From assembly GCA_030407085.1 (NCBI GenBank), contig CM059585.1:98798501-98862500 (forward strand): 64,000 nucleotides of DNA, read 5' to 3'. Under the pieces are notes generated by a model. The model had not been told where the DNA came from. It was given only the letters and a program-made list of their open reading frames with translations, and did not search any database. This DNA comes from Trichopria drosophilae. Lineage: Eukaryota > Arthropoda > Insecta > Hymenoptera > Diapriidae. Numbering within the stretch: the first letter of the stretch is position 1; each line of letters starts with the position of its first letter. Of the stretch, positions 57,610 through 64,000 are shown in pieces. The translations under genes and the position numbers were made by a program.

Positions 57610-60024
57610 CAGTAGGCAGTATTCTTCAGTCATATATTATGACCAAAAACTATGAATCGGTGTTTAGCGGGACTTTGCGAAACATATAGTAGAGGTAGCT
57701 CTTCTGCAACTTTACCGGAAAAATGTTTCGCATTTGGAAACTATTTTTCTGGCGAAAACACGTTGAGGAGGGTTCAAAATGTGTATATAAAGGAGCATCT
57801 ACGAATTCAGTTCAAAGTATTTTTTTATCTGCTTTCGACACAGAAAACATTCCGGTTTTCAGTTTTTCTCGTCATTTTTGTGAAACCTGTCACGACTTCC
57901 TATCAGCTGTGATTATGTTCATTCCATATGTGAACAGAGCTTCCTAACAATTATTAAATTTCATGAGATTTATGAGAGCGATAGTATTGAGTGTGACGTT
58001 TAAAGCTTGATAAATAAAGTAAACAAAACTCATATTTAAAGAAGACAGACATACAAACAATAAGTATAGTAAAATAAAAGAAGAATATATCGATTATATA
58101 AAAATGATTGCAGTAATACAATGGACCATCAAATCAACACGGGGGAAAAGAAGAATAATCCTAAGAAAAAGGATAATAACGAATGTGGTAATGGGATATG
58201 GAATGCGATAGCGTATGACCCACGGAATAAGAGAATTGTCACAAGGATTGGTAGGAGGAGGTCGTAAACGCGCTTTATTACATCATGACCCTCGTTCAAA
58301 GAAGGAATAAAGAGGGATACTTTTCTTGAAATAGACGCAGATACTAAAGCGTCGACGTGTAAGAGTCGGATTATGGAATAATGAGACGAAGACCTGTGCG
58401 AATATTTACGATCTACCAGAAGCAAAGGCGGGGAAACGGAAAACTTTACGAGTCGGGCTCGAAGGAAGAAAAAATATTGCGAGGTTGAGGATTTATATAA
58501 AGTCTCATTTCAAGAACGCAGGTCGAAGTTGCGTAAAGTACTTTAAGGATTTGCTAAGTTTGATATTTGAATTCTTTAACACTACAGAATATATTCTCTC
58601 AATTTGAAACAGTGAAAATTCACTGATTCTCAGAGAGTAGTCAGGGGGGGCTACAGTAAGATGCCATTGAGAAAAAGTGACATTTCACTTGAATCAGTGA
58701 CTTGTTCTTTTTCCTTCAATGGCAATCCCACGCTGAAATCCTTCTGCACTCACACTGTATATGAATATAAAAAGTTTCGATAGCCCACTTATTCCATCAC
58801 TGGAATAATATTACAGTCTCGCGTATTACACTGAAATATAACCAGAATATTACAACAATCATAAAGGCTAGTGAAATATTGTTAACATCTATAAAAACTT
58901 TTTCGGCAGATTATATCTTTTGAGGCTATTACGTTAATTCTTTTAGAAAAATGAAAATTTGTATTTGTATGCAGGTCTCTGTGTAATATGACGGTAATAT
59001 TTGAGTAATATTATTAATTTTTCATTTTGTGCGAACAATATTAATAACTCTAAGGTACATTGCTCGGCAATATACGGAAAAAAGATTAATGCACCACGCA
59101 AACCAGGTTTGTGTGCAACCAAAACCTCGAAGTTTATGCCCAACGCAATCTGGATTGTTCACAAAGTTAGTTTGTGTTGTGCCCAAAATTATTCTTAGAT
59201 ACACACTGTTTGGGTTGACAGTCTGAGCGGGGCACAAAACTAGGTTATGTCCGGCATGATTCTGGATTGTGTGGAGCCCAACATATTTTTTCAGTGCACT
59301 GGATCAGTACATTAACAATATTATTTAGACAATTAACTATTTCACGAAATTCTCGGAATTTTGAACAATACGTTTACAATATTATTGCTGGCTTTATGGC
59401 AGACTACTCTTGCGAAAACACTTCAGTGTAATATTATTAGGAGGTGTAAGCTTCTGCAAACGGTAATGTGAGTAATATCAACAATATACCGTATATCATG
59501 AGACATTTCGATAATTTACCCTTGAATGTCCTATATTGTCACTCGGAGACAATAGTTAATTTTTCAGACCGATCTTGATTGGTTTTCACGAAACCCTCTA
59601 CATTCAGGAATTAGTTAGAAACGCAATACGCTTTTCGACCTGTGCACAGTAGCGTGGAAGTTGGTACGAAAGGCAACAATGAATAATTCAGTTTAATCAT
59701 CCGATCGGTACAACACGACGAGTCGTAAGCAATCGTAAGCCGTATCCGAAATAGCCGATGATACCGATTGCGGGAAACGCGTTAGAACCTTCCAACGTGT
59801 GCATAATTTCCGTTTGAGGTTGAAGCGTGAAGCAAACGTGCATTATACATGCGGCTTTCCAGTGACGCGATCAATTCACTCAAGCCAAACCACTCGGCGA
59901 ACAATATAGGTTTAGGGACTTCCCTATGTACGGTTCAGTTCCACCGTTTCCTGTTCTCAGATTTGGTATTGATATAAACGAAGAGGAACGGCATTGTGAT
60001 AGACAGGTCGACTGATAAACTTAC

Positions 60025-60442
60025 CGTGTCGTTCAAACCTAGATCCGTCTTGTTACCAACTACGACCATGGGCATGACACCCCGGGCGAGACTGATTTGA
60101 TTTCGGATGTCCTCGACTTCTACGAATGTCCTAGGATCGTTGACGTCGTAAAGAAGGACGAACGCGTCAGCTTTGTTAATGGCCAGATCTCGCATCACCG
60201 GAAATTCGTGTGTTCCGGAAGTGTCCAGGATGTCCAATTTAAGTTGAAGCCCTTTCACGTTGAATTCGCCATGATGCATTTCCTCGACGGTGCTTTTGTA
60301 CCTTTCGGGAAAGTTGTTGTAGAGGAACTGGTTTATCAAGCTGGTTTTCCCAACTTTCGATGCTCCTAAGACCACGATTTTGTGCTGGACGGTACTATCG
60401 GCCGGCTTTCCCGAATTTTCGGTGTCTACTATGCGATCATTT
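60025..60442 (-). CDS. Ras-like GTPase (Dexras/Rhes-like), G-domain exon
   Basis: The exon starts after a TTGTTACAG acceptor (one base completes a codon) and ends GAC-ACG|GTAAGT, joining in phase 0 to 54763. It encodes the P-loop G-A-S-K-V-G-K-T-S (G1) and F-P-E-R-Y-K-S-T-V-E-E-M (switch I with its threonine). It also encodes D-T-S-G-T-H-E-F (G3; glutamine-61 of Ras is replaced, as in Dexras/Rhes) and V-V-V-G-N-K-T-D-L (G4). DTSGxHxFPxMR and the long basic tail point to the Ras-dexamethasone-like group. It binds and hydrolyses GTP and would signal at membranes. The N-terminal exon is missing; the ATG at 60459 read through the acceptor is not a credible start. Confidence 0.88.
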
Positions 60443-63400
60443 CTGTAACAAGAGAACAATCGTCAGGGAATTTATAATTTTTGTTGTTAAGATTTTTGTG
60501 AGTCATAACATTTATTAAATTATAAAGTTGAGTAGAAATGGTGGAATATATCAATGATTGCTCATTATTCTTGAACATTTGTTTATGAAATTTGGCACTA
60601 TATTTTAGCATTCAAGTTTTAGGAGAATGACATTGAAATAATCAATTCTTATTAGTGAAAGATCGTCCTTTCCAATGGTGTGTGAGAAATTTTTGCAAAT
60701 TTTCAAATAAAAAAGTTAAACACCCGTTTAGAAAAAAATCTTGTTTTCCATGATTTTTATTTCAATTTATTAAATTTTTCTGTAGATGATGGCATTAGAA
60801 TATCCTATAAAAGCTGGTACAGGATCTCCAAAAAAAGTTATCATCATTCCGCCCAATAAAATACCGAAAAAAGTGGATTTTTATTTGTAATATCACAGCC
60901 ATGTGTGCTAAATCCAAAATATTTAATAAAATTATATAAAACCTAATATCCGAATGTTTTTGTGGTCGCTGATCGTCAGATTTTAAGAATTAAAAACGGC
61001 ATTGTCAATATGGTGGATGGAATTTAAAAAATTAATTTCATTCACACGAAATTAGTTACTCGGCAGATTTTTTATCTCTTTTCATGAATTTGGTATCAAA
61101 ATACAACACAATGTAGCTTCACAATTAGAATAATTACAACTATCAGTTCGTTGTCGTCAGTATATATCTGAATGTGAATGAAGCGACTCCTTTTTTTATT
61201 GTTTTCAAATTCACTGAATTGCCTACAAATGAAAAGCTCTAATCATATAATAACAAAAATATACAAACAATAATTACTTATTGTCTTTTTATGTATTATT
61301 TGGTATTTATATATTGTATGCCCACTAAAGACTATTATTATTACTATTATTGTATATGGTGTATTCAAAAAAACGCTGGCATTAAGGATCCTCGAATGTC
61401 CCAGGGTAAAAAAGCAAGTTTTGCATGGTAATCATTTATTTTTCAGACACTTTTTTCAAAATTTCTTTGCTGAAATTCCTCATCCCAACAATAACCGGGT
61501 AAAGTAATATTAGACATTTATTGCTTATAATAAGGAAAAATCAAGTCTGAAAGTTTCACGTCAAATTTTTAGGTTCAGTTTTTCCTTGTCAAGTGGGATT
61601 CCACGTCAGACATGAAACTTGAAGTTTGATTTTTCCTATTTATAAGTACCAAAGCGTATCTATATTAGTTCATATCGATAGATTATAAGCTGCAATGTCA
61701 AAATAAGTGCTTTTAAGATATTTATCAAGTGTTATCACAATTTTATATTATTATATTGTATGATCCCCATTTTATTTAACGAAAGCACTTAGGTAAAAAT
61801 TATATAAATGAATAATTAAGGTACAAAAACAGAATCTATAATTTTCGAGAATTTGATTTTCATTTATATTATTCTTTTTATATGTCAAAACTCTCAAATA
61901 AGACCTCTTTTCTGAGATCTCATGTTTGAGAGGTTTTGTAGTACTCTTTCTGATAGGTATTTAAGACATCTTATAATTTTTAAGACTTTTTAAAGAGCTC
62001 TTCAAGATGTCTTGTGGCTGATTTTTGGCTATATTTTAACAAAATATCAGTACCGCTAAGAAAAGAAATGTATGCAGAATGAGTTTATTAGTATGTAATG
62101 TCTCGCTTTAAAAATGTTATAAAAAATGTGCTTGTAATGTACAATTTTAAGTGGCAGTTTATAATTTCTTCCTTTATTTTAACTCATGAAATCTGTTTGC
62201 ACACGGTCTGATGTGACAGTGCATAATAAAAGTCATCAACATCAAAATCTGTCTCGATTCAACACGTAACAATTTGTCATAAATATAATCAACTTTTTAC
62301 GGTATTCATGAAAATACTCCATACAAATACTAAAAAGTGGAAATTCACTTATGAAAATTTCCAAGGTATCCGTGTATGATTTATAACTTGTTATAAGTGA
62401 ATTCTCACTTATTCATGAGAAGGATGCACACGTGTTCAGGTGTTTCCTGTTTTCGACACGGAACTTTCAAAACTGGTAAATTAAGTTAGGATATGATATA
62501 CTGTTACATCTCATCTTAAATTCGATTGTTTTATCACGCAGAAAGCTGGAAAAATCTTTGTTTAAATTATAATATTTAGTCAAGTGAGTATGATAAATAG
62601 TCTATTTGCTATTCCTGTACTGAAAGTAATTTATTCGCATTATATAGAAATTGAGGGCAGTTTTCTTAAATCAAGTAGCATTGTCTAGAAGAAGAAGCTT
62701 ACAAAAATTGTAGTATCATTTCTAGAGCATCTTGTAGTTGAGATTATTAAAATATAATTACTGGAAATTAATTTAATTCTATCGGCTGCAATTAAAAAAA
62801 AAATGAAATTGCACAAATTGATTTCAGTCAATGAATCAATGTGAATTAATAAATAATAATGGAAGTATGCTGGATTAAATTGAATTAAAGTCAAAAACTT
62901 GTCTACTACTTCTTAATTGCATTTAACCTTTGTCTTCTACATTTGGACTCATATTTTAAAATTATTACATAAAGTGTTGATTTTTCAATGGTTTAATTTT
63001 ATTGTTATTAAACAATCATTTCATGAATATTATAAATAAATCAATACCATTGTAATTTTAATAACAATTTTTTTCTTCAACTTTTTCAATTTTTTGACGT
63101 TTTCTGCACATTTTAATTTTTAAACTCGTTTTTGGTAAAAAAACTCGTAAAAGATTAATTAAATATAAAAATTTATCAAACAATTGAAATAATTTATAAA
63201 TTATAATTAATCCATTTAAATTTACTTCACTTAATTAAATATGAATATTTATCAATCTACGTAAACATTGGTAAAATAACACCAATTTAATTCAATTATT
63301 TTTCATATGCTAATAGTGTTGTCAACGGAAATCAATAAATTTTAATTCGCTACAGTTTTTATTTTTATTTCAGTTACTTGTATTCATTTCAGTTTTTAAT

Positions 63401-64000
63401 TGGTTGTAATAGAAATCACTGTAATCTTTGATAACTGGGATATTTACTTCTCGCCTGTTTCGAAAAATTTGTTCTGGATTATTTTTTCAGGACATATTTT
63501 CATTATTTAAAAAGACCGACTACGGTTTAGTAAATATTGCTTTCATGGACAATAAATAACACAGACCAACAAAATAAGGCCGATCTACATACCAAGAAAA
63601 AGTCTACTTTTTAAAGGTTTCTAATGGGTTGTGTTCAAATCTGGTAGCAGAATTGTTCTATCACGTCCAAATTTTGAGATATACTAACCTAAAAATGGAA
63701 AGTTCTCCTAACCTAAAAATGTAAAAATACCGTTTCTGCTAATTTTCAATAAGTTTTTGTGAACAAAATGTGTTTTCGCAATTTGGCAAAACTCAGATCA
63801 AAGTCAGCTTTAAAATGTTCCTTTAATGATTCCGATTATGATTAAGTGTTTTGCAGTTTAATATATCGAAATCTTGACGTGCCAGAGCAATTCTGTTGCC
63901 AGGTCTGCAAAACTTTATTAAATATAAAATTTTATATTCAGGATTCTGATGAATGCACTTTAATCTGATTTTTGGGAAATAGAGGACCGTACAACCGGGA
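60443..64000. other. Upstream intron or flank of the Ras-like gene
   Basis: The first coding exon of the Ras-like gene should lie here or beyond the window, but none was recognised. An inverted pair sharing GGAAAAATCAA (about 61530-61645), a LINE-tail-like run ACTATTATTATTACTATT (61332-61350) and an inverted repeat at 63638-63903 are present. The rest is AT-rich with no gene seen. Confidence 0.45.
63638..63903. repeat. Inverted repeat of the ATCTTGACGTG type
   Basis: CTGGTAGCAGAATTGTTCTA at the left and the inverted AGAGCAATTCTGTTGCCAG at the right are followed by CACGTC / GACGTG and ATATATC blocks. The unit resembles those at 38.1-38.6 and 42.7-43.1 kb. Confidence 0.5.

Larger units (their letters stand above)
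54764..60024 (-). other. Intron of the Ras-like GTPase gene
   Basis: This 5.3-kb intron joins phase-0 ends. It carries the MITE at 56004-56440, repeated CCATTTTGAATCCGCCATTTTG-type motifs (55-57.3 kb) and a long G/C tract hairpin (57577-57609). A less AT-rich block (59570-59930) lies just downstream of the first visible exon. No other gene was seen. Confidence 0.6.

Noticed and set aside
58129..58425. 98-codon minus-strand open frame in the Ras intron
   Set aside because: Hydrophobic and low in complexity, with no family resemblance and no splice support.
60443..60459. ATG at 60459 as start of the Ras-like protein
   Set aside because: A strong TTGTTACAG acceptor lies between it and the G domain, so the true N-terminus must be in an upstream exon.
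1..64000. CRISPR array, prophage, polydnavirus segment or prokaryotic operon
   Set aside because: No regularly spaced repeats with unique spacers, no dense ORFs and no viral gene set. All structure fits an insect nuclear locus with transposons.

Overview
This is an AT-rich eukaryotic nuclear window with intron-split genes, almost certainly from an insect. A hymenopteran is a reasonable guess, from the venom/lysosomal-type acid phosphatase and the many TA- and TTAA-flanked MITEs, but the sequence does not prove it. Only three protein-coding loci can be supported. (1) On the + strand are the last exons of an unrecognised single-pass membrane protein (3-146, 9295-9365, 18871-18940). A possible cassette exon at 18571-18625 would give it a different C-terminus. 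(2) On the - strand (35006 down to 25600) is a complete seven-exon histidine acid phosphatase of 420 residues, with a signal peptide, RHGDRTP and SAHD active-site motifs and a C-terminal membrane anchor. (3) On the - strand are the last two exons of a Ras-family GTPase close to the Dexras/Rhes type (60442-60025 and 54763-54467). It carries G1, G3, G4 and G5 motifs and ends in a CaaX box. Its first exon was not found.

Most of the rest is mobile DNA. Introns 1 and 2 of the first gene hold a TTAA-flanked fold-back (554-1426), CACTGAG-ended MITEs, a LINE 3' end (3893-4792), a hAT-like MITE (11468-12135) and a large Tc1/mariner-like fold-back (12409-13593). Between genes 1 and 2 lies a Tc1-like fold-back split by a piggyBac-like fold-back that is itself split by a 113-bp MITE (20945-23270). 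It is followed by two nested pogo-like MITEs (23500-23955). The long acid phosphatase intron holds an inverted repeat (28630-30060) and a Penelope-like fold-back with hammerhead-ribozyme-like motifs and a 13-bp target duplication (32658-33224).

The interval from 35.6 to 50.6 kb is a transposon graveyard. It has a 2.4-kb DNA transposon with an ATAC duplication and a 1-kb nested element (35669-38048). Next is a Gypsy-type gag remnant (38.7-42.5 kb) broken by a 1.4-kb element and a 1.3-kb TTAA fold-back, and flanked by inverted copies of one repeat. Then come an internally deleted LINE carrying a PHD-like/AT-hook ORF1 (44.5-46.0 kb) and several MITEs. The Ras gene intron and its upstream region (54.8-64 kb) are mostly unique AT-rich DNA with a few MITEs.

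The three genes have no evident functional link. No prokaryotic, CRISPR, rRNA or intact tRNA feature was seen.
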